Part shown: positions 1-6,897 of the stretch, piece after piece
Layout: each line of letters opens with the position of its first letter
Position numbering within the stretch: the first letter of the stretch is position 1
Program-made: the position numbers and the translations under genes
NCBI GenBank assembly: GCA_023399675.1
Contig: JAEWOM010000079.1
Location: 1 to 8,091 of the forward strand
Length of the DNA stretch: 8,091 nt
Direction: 5' to 3'
Origin: Bacteroidota bacterium
Lineage (GTDB): Bacteria > Bacteroidota > Bacteroidia > Flavobacteriales > Weeksellaceae
Notes under the pieces: generated by a model
Told to the model about the DNA's origin: nothing
Seen by the model: the letters and a program-made list of their open reading frames with translations, nothing else
The model's database searches: none

Positions 1-365
1 CAACTGCAAACAGTGGTGGACTAAGACCTGGATCTTCTTCTTCAGCGACCGCGCCGAGATCTGCTCCGAAAAATAACCGCGGTTTGAGACCAAACAGTAC
101 GAATTCTGCACAGGTGTTTTCAACGCCACGCAGCGCACAGCAGGCTACAACGCCGAGATCTTCAAGTTCACGTCCGGCGCAGGTTTACACTGCACCGAGA
201 AGTACTCCTTCAAATCAAAACGGAATACGCGGCGGTACCAGAAGTGGCGGAAGTATCCGTACGGAAAGCAGACAACAGAGTCAGCCAAGAATGCAGGCAC
301 CTTCGAGAAGTGTGGACAGAGGCAGTTCTGCAGGAAGCAGAGGCTTCCGCCTGACATCAGGATAA
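1..365 (+). CDS. C-terminal part of a Ser/Thr/Pro/Arg-rich low-complexity protein (5' end outside window)
   Basis: The reading frame is open from the left edge (first full codon at base 3) to a TAA at 363-365, giving about 120 residues. No ATG is needed, because the frame runs in from outside. The visible part has almost no hydrophobic residues and is built from Ser, Thr, Pro, Arg, Gln, Asn and Gly. A loose unit of the form (T/A)-P-R-S recurs at least four times (near bases 50, 125, 150 and 195), with a similar APSRS near 300. The last residues, about RGFRLTSG, form a more ordered Arg/Gly tail. Such tails occur in exported or cell-surface Flavobacteriia proteins whose folded domain lies upstream, but that domain is not visible, so I assign no function. 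It could be a disordered surface or nucleic-acid-contacting tail. A terminator follows 27 bases after the stop, which supports this as the true gene end. Confidence 0.72.
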   Translation, partial: TANSGGLRPGSSSSATAPRSAPKNNRGLRPNSTNSAQVFSTPRSAQQATTPRSSSSRPAQVYTAPRSTPSNQNGIRGGTRSGGSIRTESRQQSQPRMQAPSRSVDRGSSAGSRGFRLTSG

Positions 366-391
366 AAAGCACAAATCTCTATATATATTGT

Positions 392-419
392 AAAGGACGG
401 CATCTGCTGTCCTTTTTTT
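392..419 (+). terminator. Intrinsic terminator after the low-complexity gene
   Basis: AAAGGAC (392-398) pairs perfectly with GTCCTTT (409-415). The stem extends inwards by a G-T wobble, G-C and C-G to a four-base ATCT loop (402-405), making about 10 pairs. Seven T residues (413-419) follow and partly overlap the 3' arm. This is a textbook rho-independent terminator. It separates the first gene from the glycosyltransferase, so the latter needs its own promoter. Confidence 0.88.
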
Positions 420-442
420 GTTAACATTTGTTTAATCCGTTT

Positions 443-476
443 TTTGATTGTGGAGGCAGTTCGCCCGCTAAATTTG
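443..476 (+). promoter_or_regulatory. Candidate Bacteroidota promoter for the glycosyltransferase gene
   Basis: TAAATTTG at 469-476 matches the Bacteroidota -7 consensus TAnnTTTG exactly. Two TTG-type -33 candidates lie upstream: TTTG at 443-446 (22-base spacer) and ATTG at 447-450 (18-base spacer). Both fall within the 17-23 base range reported for flavobacterial promoters. The box ends only four bases before the ATG at 481, so a start point at the usual distance would fall on or next to the start codon. The position just after a strong terminator supports a promoter here. Confidence 0.6.
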
Positions 477-480
477 CAGA

Positions 481-1479
481 ATGAAAATACTCTATTCAGT
501 GCAGGGAACCGGAAACGGTCATGTAAGCCGGGCCAGAGAAATCATTCCGGTTTTACAGGAATTCGGGGAACTGGATGTTCTGATCAGCGGAACGCAGGCA
601 GAAGTTCATCTTCCGGTGCAGCCCAAATACACTTTATCCGGACTTGGCTTTGTCTTCGGTAAAAACGGCGGGGTTGATTTCCTGCAGACCTGGAAAGTTT
701 TTCATTTTGCACAGTTTTTTAAAAACGTACGGCAACTCCCGGTGCATGATTACGATATGGTTATTCATGATTTCGAACCCGTAACAGCATGGGCCTGTAA
801 GCTGAAAAAAAAGAAATGTCTTACGATGAGCCACCAGTCAGCATATTTTTCGGAAAAAGTACCGGTTCTGAAAGGATTTCACTGGGGAAAGGTCATCATG
901 AACAATTATGCACCTGCCACGCACAGGGTAGGATTTCATTTCAAAAAATACGATGAGCACATTTATACACCTGTAATTCGCTCTGAAATACGGAAATTAA
1001 TTCCGACAGATGAAGGTTTTATTACGGTTTATCTCCCTGCTTACAGTGATGAGTTCATTCTGGGTCAGGTTCAGCGGCATCCGAAAATTCGCTGGCAGAT
1101 TTTCTCAAAAAAAACAAAAACCGCTTATGCAAAAGGTAACGCAGAAGTGTTTCCGATTGATCACGATGCTTTCACTGCATCAATTGGGAAATGTACCGGA
1201 GTGCTCACAGGCGGCGGATTTGAAGGTCCCGCTGAAGCGCTGTTTCTCGGAAAGAAACTGATCGTGGTACCCATGATCAATCAGTATGAACAGCAGTGTA
1301 ATGCGCTGGCCCTGGAAGAAATGGGGATTCCGGTAATCTGGCATCAGCGTGAATTTTCTGAAAAACTTGCGGAATGGATCGATTCCGGGCAGAGACTAAT
1401 GGTAAACTATCCGGACGAAACACGATTAATTCTGGAGAAAGTAGTGAAAAACAATTTCTTCAACTTTAACAAAATTTAA
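481..1479 (+). CDS. GT-B glycosyltransferase, MJ1255/MurG-like family
   Basis: This 332-residue protein looks like a two-domain GT-B glycosyltransferase. The N-terminal Rossmann half opens with MKILYSVQGTGNGHVSRA (residues 1-18). Its Gly-rich loop and His14 resemble the acceptor/diphosphate loop of MurG and UDP-glucuronosyltransferase-like enzymes. The C-terminal half carries the donor-binding signature TGGGFEGPAEAL (243-254), followed by VVPMINQYEQQCNA (262-275), comparable to the GGxG...Q(Q/N)xxNA region of MurG. This matches the uncharacterised family named after archaeal MJ1255 (TIGR00661, Glyco_trans_1_3). No signal peptide or membrane segment is visible, so it is probably cytoplasmic or peripheral to the inner membrane and uses a nucleotide sugar. 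Donor and acceptor cannot be read from sequence. The ATG at 481 is right because it starts the beta-strand leading into the Gly loop. The gene stands alone between a terminator and the next gene 71 bases on. True MurG is unlikely, because the context is not the cell-wall cluster and motif details differ. Confidence 0.88.
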   Translation: MKILYSVQGTGNGHVSRAREIIPVLQEFGELDVLISGTQAEVHLPVQPKYTLSGLGFVFGKNGGVDFLQTWKVFHFAQFFKNVRQLPVHDYDMVIHDFEPVTAWACKLKKKKCLTMSHQSAYFSEKVPVLKGFHWGKVIMNNYAPATHRVGFHFKKYDEHIYTPVIRSEIRKLIPTDEGFITVYLPAYSDEFILGQVQRHPKIRWQIFSKKTKTAYAKGNAEVFPIDHDAFTASIGKCTGVLTGGGFEGPAEALFLGKKLIVVPMINQYEQQCNALALEEMGIPVIWHQREFSEKLAEWIDSGQRLMVNYPDETRLILEKVVKNNFFNFNKI

Positions 1480-1550
1480 GAATAAACTTTTTAACCCTTG
1501 TCTATTTATTTTATCAAAAAGACATAAAACAATAAATTAAGTTAGTAGAA

Positions 1551-1991
1551 ATGAAGAAAATATTTTTAAGTGCTGCAGTCTTCGCAATGGGAACTTTCGC
1601 AATGGCACAACAAACACCGGAGCCGCAGAAAACAAGAGCAGAAATGATGAAGCAAAGAGCGGAGAAAGATCAGAACCGCGAAGAAAGACACGCTAAGCAT
1701 ATGGCACAAATGAAGCAGGAGCTGAATCTTTCAGATGCACAGGTAGCGCAGATCAATGCAATGCACGAAAGAAGAAAAGCAGAACGCTTGACCAAACCGG
1801 TGGAATCAATGGAGCAGCGTCAGGCAAAATCTTCCGAAATGAAGCAGAAAATGCAGCAAAAAGATGCTGAAATGCGTAAAATCCTTTCTGCAGAGCAGTA
1901 CGAAAAATGGAACGCCAACAGAAAAGCTAAGATGGAGCAGAGAAAAGGCAAGTTTCAAAACAAAAAAGGCGATCGCCAACGCCTGCAATAA
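1551..1991 (+). CDS. Exported Met-rich Spy/CpxP-like (LTXXQ-type) protein
   Basis: This 146-residue protein begins with a clear signal peptide: MKK, a hydrophobic core at residues 5-17, and probable cleavage after AMA at residue 19. The mature part is almost all charged helix, rich in Lys, Arg, Glu, Gln and Met. It has two LTXXQ-like motifs: LSDAQ at 60-64 and LSAEQ at 112-116. Paired motifs of this kind define the periplasmic Spy/CpxP/CnrX group, whose members act as envelope-stress chaperones or metal sensors; DUF4890 proteins of Bacteroidota are similar. The mature chain has ten Met and three His but no Cys. It ends in a Lys/Arg-rich tail (residues 122-146). It probably works in the periplasm as a small helical chaperone or stress protein; which ligand or client it has is inference. 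The gene has its own terminator downstream and 71 bases upstream, where I could not find a convincing TAnnTTTG box. Assignment to the superfamily is fairly secure, the precise role is not. Confidence 0.8.
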   Translation: MKKIFLSAAVFAMGTFAMAQQTPEPQKTRAEMMKQRAEKDQNREERHAKHMAQMKQELNLSDAQVAQINAMHERRKAERLTKPVESMEQRQAKSSEMKQKMQQKDAEMRKILSAEQYEKWNANRKAKMEQRKGKFQNKKGDRQRLQ

Positions 1992-2056
1992 CTGGACAAA
2001 GTGAGGAGAAATCCTGCATAGTTTCATAGTTCATAATTTTGATTTTTTAATGTGAG

Positions 2057-2087
2057 AGAGTGGAAACGCAAGTTTCCGCTCTTTTTT
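2057..2087 (+). terminator. Intrinsic terminator with GCAA tetraloop after the Spy-like gene
   Basis: AGAGTGGAAAC (2057-2067) pairs with GTTTCCGCTCT (2072-2082) as 11 pairs, one of them a T-G wobble (2061/2078). The loop is GCAA (2068-2071), a stable GNRA tetraloop. Six T residues follow at 2082-2087. It lies 65 bases beyond the stop of the Spy-like gene and ends 10 bases before the ferritin -33 element, so it insulates the two genes. Confidence 0.92.
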
Positions 2088-2097
2088 GTGGTGCAGG

Positions 2098-2128
2098 TTG
2101 TGCCCTTGCCGGAGTTTTTATATTTTTG
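2098..2128 (+). promoter_or_regulatory. Bacteroidota-type promoter for the ferritin gene
   Basis: TTG at 2098-2100 is separated by 20 bases from TATTTTTG at 2121-2128, which matches TAnnTTTG exactly. This is the best promoter match in the window, with ideal spacing. Transcription should begin near 2133-2136, giving a leader of only about 10-13 bases before the ATG at 2146. That leader is A/T-rich and has no Shine-Dalgarno sequence, as is usual in this phylum. I see no obvious Fur-like palindrome overlapping it. Confidence 0.72.
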
Positions 2129-2145
2129 AAATCAAATAAATCACT

Positions 2146-2652
2146 ATGATCAGCAACCGCATCGCAGAACTTCTCAATTCACAAATCGGAAAAGAGCAGT
2201 ATGCTGCACAGTATTATCTTTCCATGTCCGCCTGGTTCTCTGCGAGAGATCTGGACGGAATTGCAAACTATTTCCGCGTACAGAGCAAAGAAGAACTGAT
2301 GCATGCCGACAAGATGTTCGATTACCTGAACGATGTAGGTGCAGAAATCATCATGGGCGAAATTCCGAAACCGCCTCATGAATTTGCTGATGCTACAGAA
2401 ATCTTTGAGAAAGCGCTGGAGCACGAAAAATCTGTAACCCGCAGTATTTTTGAAATTGTAAAGCAGGCCAACGAAGAATCTGATTTTGCAACTGTTTCTT
2501 TTCTACAGTGGTTCATCAATGAGCAGGTTGAAGAAGAGGCGAGCGCATCGCAGCTGGTAACAAAGATCAAGATGGTTTCCGAAAACCCTTCTGCGGTATA
2601 TCTTTTTGATCAGGAACTTGCGCAGCGCGTTTTTACGCCGGATGAAGCTTAA
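2146..2652 (+). CDS. ftnA: Non-haem bacterial ferritin, iron storage
   Basis: This 168-residue protein aligns along its whole length with E. coli FtnA (about 165 residues). It should form a cytoplasmic 24-subunit shell that oxidises Fe(II) and stores it as a ferric mineral. All ferroxidase ligands sit at the same numbers as in FtnA: Glu17, Glu50 and His53 (site A), Glu94, Gln127 and Glu130 (site B), Glu49, Glu126 and Glu129 (site C), plus Tyr24 next to the centre. The motifs MSAWF (27-31), EELMHADKMFDYL (49-61) and FLQWFINEQVEEE (119-131) are hallmarks. Met52 is not the haem ligand of bacterioferritin: in that family the Met aligns one position earlier, and the rest of the sequence is FtnA-like. 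A good promoter lies directly upstream. The stop codon TAA at 2650-2652 overlaps the stop of the convergent helicase gene. The symbol ftnA is given by similarity; other ferritin paralogues in the genome cannot be excluded. Confidence 0.95.
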   Translation: MISNRIAELLNSQIGKEQYAAQYYLSMSAWFSARDLDGIANYFRVQSKEELMHADKMFDYLNDVGAEIIMGEIPKPPHEFADATEIFEKALEHEKSVTRSIFEIVKQANEESDFATVSFLQWFINEQVEEEASASQLVTKIKMVSENPSAVYLFDQELAQRVFTPDEA

Positions 2653-5600
2653 ACATATATCACTTCGGTTCCGATTACTTTCCAATTGAGTTTTTCCAGA
2701 ATGTTTCTGTAATTTTCGATTTGCCTGGCGTGGTCGTCTTTCGGGAGGCCTGTTTTGAAATCGATAATGTAAAAACCTTCCCGCGTCTGCACAATTCGGT
2801 CCGGACGAAAAATCTGTGTCGTTCCGTTTTCTGAGATCATGATGTCGCGCTCGGTAATCACGGTATTTTCACGTGAGAAATATTGCGGAAATGAGTCGAT
2901 CACGGATTGAATTCTGTTCCGGACATTTTCAGATTCTTCGCTCGTAATGACGCCGTTTAGCAGGTATTTTCTTAATACATGGTCCGCGTCCTCAGGATAT
3001 TTTATCTCGGCAAGGATGTCGTGTGCAAAAATTCCGGCTCTGACATGCTCAACTGTTTCACGATAATTTCGTGACGGAGTAGCTATTTTGATGGAATGAA
3101 TATCCTCATGCTTCCTGCTTAAACTGTCTATACCGGTATACTGATGAGCTGTTTTCCCGCTTTTTTTCTCGTGTGCTCTGTTTACCTCATGTTCCCCGAA
3201 ATAACTGAAATCGTCCCGATTGCCTGGATTTTTCAGCTGTACAAAATCATAAATTTCCAGAGAATTGGTCGTTTTATTTGGTTTTTGAATGTAAAGGAAC
3301 AGTTGCTCCACCGGTCTTGTCGTGGCCACATACTGCACACAGATCCGGTCGATGAGGTTTCGGTAGGCGTTTGTACGGTTAAAGTTGTTGATTTCTTTGT
3401 CATAAGTGCCCAACCCTTTACCAAATTGGGTAATGTTCACGCATGACAGGCCAAATTCGTTTTCGGTGTCGTACCATTCGCGGAATTCGCTGTCCATGTT
3501 CTTGTTGATCATCGGAAAAAAAACCACGGGAAATTCCAGGCCTTTTGCCTTGTGCACGGTCATCAGCTGTATCGCATCGACATTTTCAGAAAGCTGAATG
3601 GTCTGTTTGTGCGCTTCTTCATTCCAGTATTTGATGAGGTCTTTGATGGTGGATCCGGAGTTTTGTGTAAATCCGTACACCATTTCAAGAAAATTCAGCA
3701 GAAAATCCGTTTCCCTGCCATTTACTGCAAATTCGTGAATGTAATATTCCACAAAATTGTACAGGTTGAGTTTCGGGAAATCTTTACGGTACAATGTCAC
3801 TCCGTATCTGTCGCTGATATGTCCGCAGATTCGCTCCTTACTGTCTAAATGCAGGATTTCGAGCAGTTCTGCCGTAAAATCGACGGTCGTTATTCTCCCG
3901 GATTTCTTCAGCCAGTACATCAACATGACCAAAAACTGGCGGTTTTCGGGGTTTGCTTCCCAATTCAGGAACATCATCACAGCATTTAAGGTATCTGAAA
4001 GCTCCAGGGTAAGTCCACTGTCCGAGATGGTTTTTATATTGCTTTCTCTACCGAGATACTGTACTTTCAAAGCGCCAAGCTGCTGTGCATAATTGAAAAT
4101 ATCTTTATTTCCACGGCATAAGATCGTGATATCAGCCATGGCAAAACCGGCATCGAGGCAGTATTGAATGTCCTGCTGCATGCGGATCGCGGTGTTATTA
4201 TAAAATTCCTGCTTGGTGGCGTTCTCAATAAGCCTGACAAAGACATTGCCCTCGATGGCAGATTTTGCATTTTGTTGGGCGTCCTTCCCGAAAATTTTCT
4301 GATGATCGGGTTCAAGAGGTCCTGAAAGATGCATGTAAAGCGCATTGTTGAATTCTACGATTCTTTGGGAACTTCGCCAGTTATCCTTCAGAACTTCAAC
4401 GTGAGCCTTTTTCTGAGAATCATTTTCACCTTTGATGATTTCCAGCATGATTTTGCTTTCACCGCCGCGAAAACGGTAAATACTCTGTTTTGGGTCGCCA
4501 ACCAAAGTAAAACTGGTGCCCTGTTTCGAAATGCTGTCATTCCGTAACGGAATGAAATTTCGCCACTGCAAAACTGAAGTATCCTGGAACTCGTCGAAAA
4601 AATAATGGTCATACTGCGTGCCGACCTTTTCATAGATAAACTGAGAAGGTTCGCTGCTGAGGTTTTCGTTGATCAGAATATTGAATTTTGAAAGCAGCAC
4701 AACATCCTTTTCATCTTCAATTTTCTCAAGTTCCCGCTGAACGTCAGCATTTACTTTTAACGGCAACAGTGCACCCAGAACTTTTTCGTTCTTTTGAATT
4801 TCTATGTGGTTTTTAATAATCTGATTCCGTTTGTCAAGCAAAAAATCCAGATTTTCAAGTATTAGAGCCTGCTTGTGTTGAGATTTTGCCGAAGCGCCTT
4901 TCGCATAAGTTGCCAATTTCTTCTCTTCATGTTCTTCTGAAACCTGCAGCGTCGGTATTCCGTCTGCAATGAATTTATCGAAAAACTGAATGATTGACTG
5001 GGTTTTTCCTCCGGCAAAATCAGCTTTCTCCAGACCGTTGTTTTTTACCCTCTGTAAAGCATCCTGTGCATTCTGCCTGCTTTCTTCCTGAAGTAATTTT
5101 ATTTTGTCGCGAAGCGTTTCGGTTGCGGCTTCATAGCTGGCTGTGTCAAAAGAACTGTTTTTTTTGAGATGTTCGTAATGGATGTCATTCAGGAATTCTT
5201 TGGAGGCGTCGTACAGTGTCTTGTTCAGGTTTACGCGCTGTTCATTGTCCAGGCTGTAATTCACATAATCCATGAATGCCCGTGAAATCTCATCATCTTC
5301 CCCGATTTGATCGAGCATTTGATCGACAGCTTCCAGCAAAAACGGTTCCGCATTGATTTCAAGATTGAAGTTCTTCGCTAATCCGAGTTCCTGGCTGAAA
5401 CTCCTTACCAGCCGGCTGTTGAAACGGTCAATTGTTCCGATATTGAATGCCGAATAATGATGCAGAATATAATCGAGCAGTTTTCCTGAGCGTTGGTGCA
5501 AATCATCAATGGAAATTTTTATTCCTTCATTCCTAAGTTCTTCCTGAATTCCTTTAAGTTCGGGATTTTCAGTGTAATCATCTTCTGTAAATTTCTTGAG

Positions 5601-5783
5601 CCAAACCAAAATCCGCTCTTTCATTTCATTCGCTGCCCTGTTGGTGAACGTGAGCGCTAAAATATGCCGAATCGCTGTATGATTTTCCGGATAACGCAGA
5701 CAGATTATGAGCAGGCGCTGCACGAGCGCATAAGTCTTTCCGGATCCTGCGGAAGCATTGATTACGGTGTAAGAATTCTGCAT
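2649..5783 (-). CDS. AddA/RecB-like UvrD-family helicase with C-terminal PD-(D/E)XK nuclease
   Basis: This 1044-residue enzyme combines a superfamily 1A DNA helicase with a RecB-family nuclease. Helicase motifs are in order: Walker A ASAGSGKT (10-17), motif Ia around LALTFTNRAANEM (42-54), GTIDRF (116-121), motif II DEFQDTS (397-403), motif III VGDPKQSIYRFRGG (428-441), motif IV NWRSS (468-472), motif V MTVHKAKGLEFP (741-752), and motif VI YVATTRP (818-824). Charged, probably helical stretches at 180-360 form the 1B insertion. The C-terminal 130 residues hold the nuclease: His921 in GIFAHDIL, Asp995 in RPDR, Asp1008 and Lys1010 in IIDFKTG, and Gln1021/Tyr1025 of the QxxxY motif. Such enzymes resect double-strand DNA ends for recombination, normally with an AddB or RecC partner. 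Its length is close to AddA (about 1200) and shorter than E. coli RecB. No partner gene is adjacent: the gene diverges from the surface-protein gene and converges on ferritin. The start ATG at 5783 is only nine codons before Walker A, the usual arrangement. A weak TAAATTG box lies 20 bases upstream. Confidence 0.93.
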   Translation of the reverse strand: MQNSYTVINASAGSGKTYALVQRLLIICLRYPENHTAIRHILALTFTNRAANEMKERILVWLKKFTEDDYTENPELKGIQEELRNEGIKISIDDLHQRSGKLLDYILHHYSAFNIGTIDRFNSRLVRSFSQELGLAKNFNLEINAEPFLLEAVDQMLDQIGEDDEISRAFMDYVNYSLDNEQRVNLNKTLYDASKEFLNDIHYEHLKKNSSFDTASYEAATETLRDKIKLLQEESRQNAQDALQRVKNNGLEKADFAGGKTQSIIQFFDKFIADGIPTLQVSEEHEEKKLATYAKGASAKSQHKQALILENLDFLLDKRNQIIKNHIEIQKNEKVLGALLPLKVNADVQRELEKIEDEKDVVLLSKFNILINENLSSEPSQFIYEKVGTQYDHYFFDEFQDTSVLQWRNFIPLRNDSISKQGTSFTLVGDPKQSIYRFRGGESKIMLEIIKGENDSQKKAHVEVLKDNWRSSQRIVEFNNALYMHLSGPLEPDHQKIFGKDAQQNAKSAIEGNVFVRLIENATKQEFYNNTAIRMQQDIQYCLDAGFAMADITILCRGNKDIFNYAQQLGALKVQYLGRESNIKTISDSGLTLELSDTLNAVMMFLNWEANPENRQFLVMLMYWLKKSGRITTVDFTAELLEILHLDSKERICGHISDRYGVTLYRKDFPKLNLYNFVEYYIHEFAVNGRETDFLLNFLEMVYGFTQNSGSTIKDLIKYWNEEAHKQTIQLSENVDAIQLMTVHKAKGLEFPVVFFPMINKNMDSEFREWYDTENEFGLSCVNITQFGKGLGTYDKEINNFNRTNAYRNLIDRICVQYVATTRPVEQLFLYIQKPNKTTNSLEIYDFVQLKNPGNRDDFSYFGEHEVNRAHEKKSGKTAHQYTGIDSLSRKHEDIHSIKIATPSRNYRETVEHVRAGIFAHDILAEIKYPEDADHVLRKYLLNGVITSEESENVRNRIQSVIDSFPQYFSRENTVITERDIMISENGTTQIFRPDRIVQTREGFYIIDFKTGLPKDDHARQIENYRNILEKLNWKVIGTEVIYV

Positions 5784-5937
5784 AAAGCGGGTTTTAATGT
5801 TTGCAATTTACAGATTTTTCACTGCGTTTTTTAACAGATTCGGGTTGCATTTTAACGAAAAAGAAATCGTGTTTTCCAAAAAATTGCCAAAAGGTGTTAA
5901 TCACGGTTAAATTTATTTTTCAGATATTACAATGAAC

Positions 5938-5945
5938 TAATTTTG
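5938..5945 (+). promoter_or_regulatory. Candidate -7 box for the carboxypeptidase-regulatory-like gene
   Basis: TAATTTTG matches the Bacteroidota -7 consensus TAnnTTTG exactly and lies 14 bases before the GTG start at 5960. No good TTG lies 17-23 bases upstream; only a T-rich run (5914-5920) is at that distance. The promoter may therefore be weak or need an activator. The predicted leader is under 10 bases. The rest of the 176-base divergent region holds no ORF or strong hairpin that I can see. Confidence 0.5.
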
Positions 5946-5959
5946 AATAAAAATATAAC

Positions 5960-6808
5960 GTGAAAACAACTTTATCCTTTACAGTTTTTCTCCTTCTTTG
6001 TTCCGGTTTAGTTTCAGCGCAGCAGTATCTGTTCGGAAAAGTCGTCACCGAGGAAAATAATCCAATTGTCGGAGTGCAGGTAGTGAATATGCGTACAAAC
6101 GAAATTACCGTTACCGATACAAAAGGGATTTTTATGATTGCCGCACTTTCCGGTGATAAAATCAGGGTGGTGAGCCAGAGGTTTGTTCGGCAGGAGTTTC
6201 GCGCCGCCAGTGCTAATTTTGAAAAGCCCGTGGACATTGTGATGTTAAGACAGGAAGTAGAAATTCCTGAAGTGAAAATCGCATTTGTGCCGAGTGGTGA
6301 CCTTAAAAAAGATGTACAGGCACTGAAGCAGTCCGGAAAAGTGAACCGACTGAAAAGTGAGCTGAATACGTATATGCAGAAGCCTCCTGCTGGTGGTGCT
6401 GAACCCAAACTGTCCATGCCGCAGACGCTTGCAATGGGACCCAATTATTCGGCAGGACAGGTCAATGTGCTGGGTCTTGCCGGTGCAGTTGCCGGTTTGA
6501 TTCATAACGCTGTGAAACCAAAACCGATTATTGCAAACTATTACGAAACCGAAGCTTTTTTTGCTGAAGTTCGAACCCGGATTGACCGGAAATATTTCAC
6601 TGAACATGGTCTCGATGATTTCCGTTTCGACGAGTTCGTTGCGTACGCCAATATGCGGTATAACCTGGCGACAAAATACCGCGGTAATTTTGACGAAGCG
6701 GCAATTACATCCTATCTGAAAAGCGCTTTGAAAGATTTTCTGATGCTGCGGGATAACAAACCTTCCGGTTCGCGTCCGACTGTCCATACCGCTGATGTTG
6801 CAGCCTGA
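5960..6808 (+). CDS. Exported protein with carboxypeptidase-regulatory-like domain
   Basis: This 282-residue protein starts with a signal peptide (residues 1-20, probable cleavage VSA/QQ). Residues 23-100 form a carboxypeptidase-regulatory-like beta-sandwich (CarboxypepD_reg-like): LFGKVV, then a NNPIVGVQVVN segment, VTDTKGIF, and a hydrophobic strand before a conserved Arg/Phe stretch. In Bacteroidota this domain is also found at the N-terminus of SusC/TonB-dependent receptors, but here there is no plug or barrel. The rest differs: a linker (EIPEVKIAFVPSGDL), a charged helix at 113-140, a Gly/Ala-rich hydrophobic segment LGLAGAVAGLI (171-181), and a C-terminal helical region rich in aromatic residues (193-265) such as YYETEAFFAEV and FDEFVAYANMRY. 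It is probably periplasmic or outer-membrane associated; its molecular function is unknown. The start is a GTG, because no in-frame ATG precedes the signal peptide and upstream sequence is A/T-rich non-coding. It is 139 bases from the SIMPL gene. Confidence 0.85.
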   Translation: MKTTLSFTVFLLLCSGLVSAQQYLFGKVVTEENNPIVGVQVVNMRTNEITVTDTKGIFMIAALSGDKIRVVSQRFVRQEFRAASANFEKPVDIVMLRQEVEIPEVKIAFVPSGDLKKDVQALKQSGKVNRLKSELNTYMQKPPAGGAEPKLSMPQTLAMGPNYSAGQVNVLGLAGAVAGLIHNAVKPKPIIANYYETEAFFAEVRTRIDRKYFTEHGLDDFRFDEFVAYANMRYNLATKYRGNFDEAAITSYLKSALKDFLMLRDNKPSGSRPTVHTADVAA

Positions 6809-6897
6809 TGAAAAGTTGAGTTTACCGTGAGGACATCAATTCAAACGTTAAATAAATCCAAACAAAAAGTTAACAAAATCTTAAAAATATTGGAATA

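Noticed and set aside
40..215. Short repeats as a possible CRISPR array
   Set aside because: The repeats are degenerate, coding, in one reading frame, and far too short and irregular for a repeat-spacer array.
145..372. Minus-strand open frame opposite the low-complexity gene
   Set aside because: It is the complement of a repetitive Ser/Arg/Pro coding region, shows no family resemblance, and runs into the terminator region. It is a shadow of the plus-strand gene.
1480..1550. Promoter for the Spy-like gene
   Set aside because: A TTG (1499-1501) is present, but nothing matching TAnnTTTG lies at the right distance; only TAAAACAA-like sequence is found.
1968..1977. Palindrome GGCGATCGCC near the end of the Spy-like gene (HIP1-like)
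   Set aside because: It is a single occurrence inside coding sequence. HIP1 is significant only when frequent, as in cyanobacteria.
2146..2652. Bacterioferritin instead of ferritin
   Set aside because: Met52 does not align with the bacterioferritin haem Met, and ligand numbering and flanking motifs follow FtnA exactly.
4329..4547. Plus-strand open frames within the helicase gene (such as this one and 3144-3446)
   Set aside because: The helicase frame is intact with all motifs across these positions, so these frames are antisense shadows.
2649..5783. Helicase-nuclease as part of an anti-phage system
   Set aside because: No restriction, Gabija, Zorya or similar partner gene adjoins it, and motif order and length fit the general AddA/RecB repair enzyme.
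5960..6022. Lipoprotein signal (Cys14) in the surface protein
   Set aside because: The residue before Cys14 is Leu, not Gly/Ala/Ser, and a better signal-peptidase I site (VSA/QQ) follows at residue 20.
6245..6787. 180-codon minus-strand open frame opposite the surface-protein gene
   Set aside because: The plus-strand frame has a signal peptide and a recognised domain. The minus frame gives a Cys/His/Phe-rich sequence with no coherent domain.
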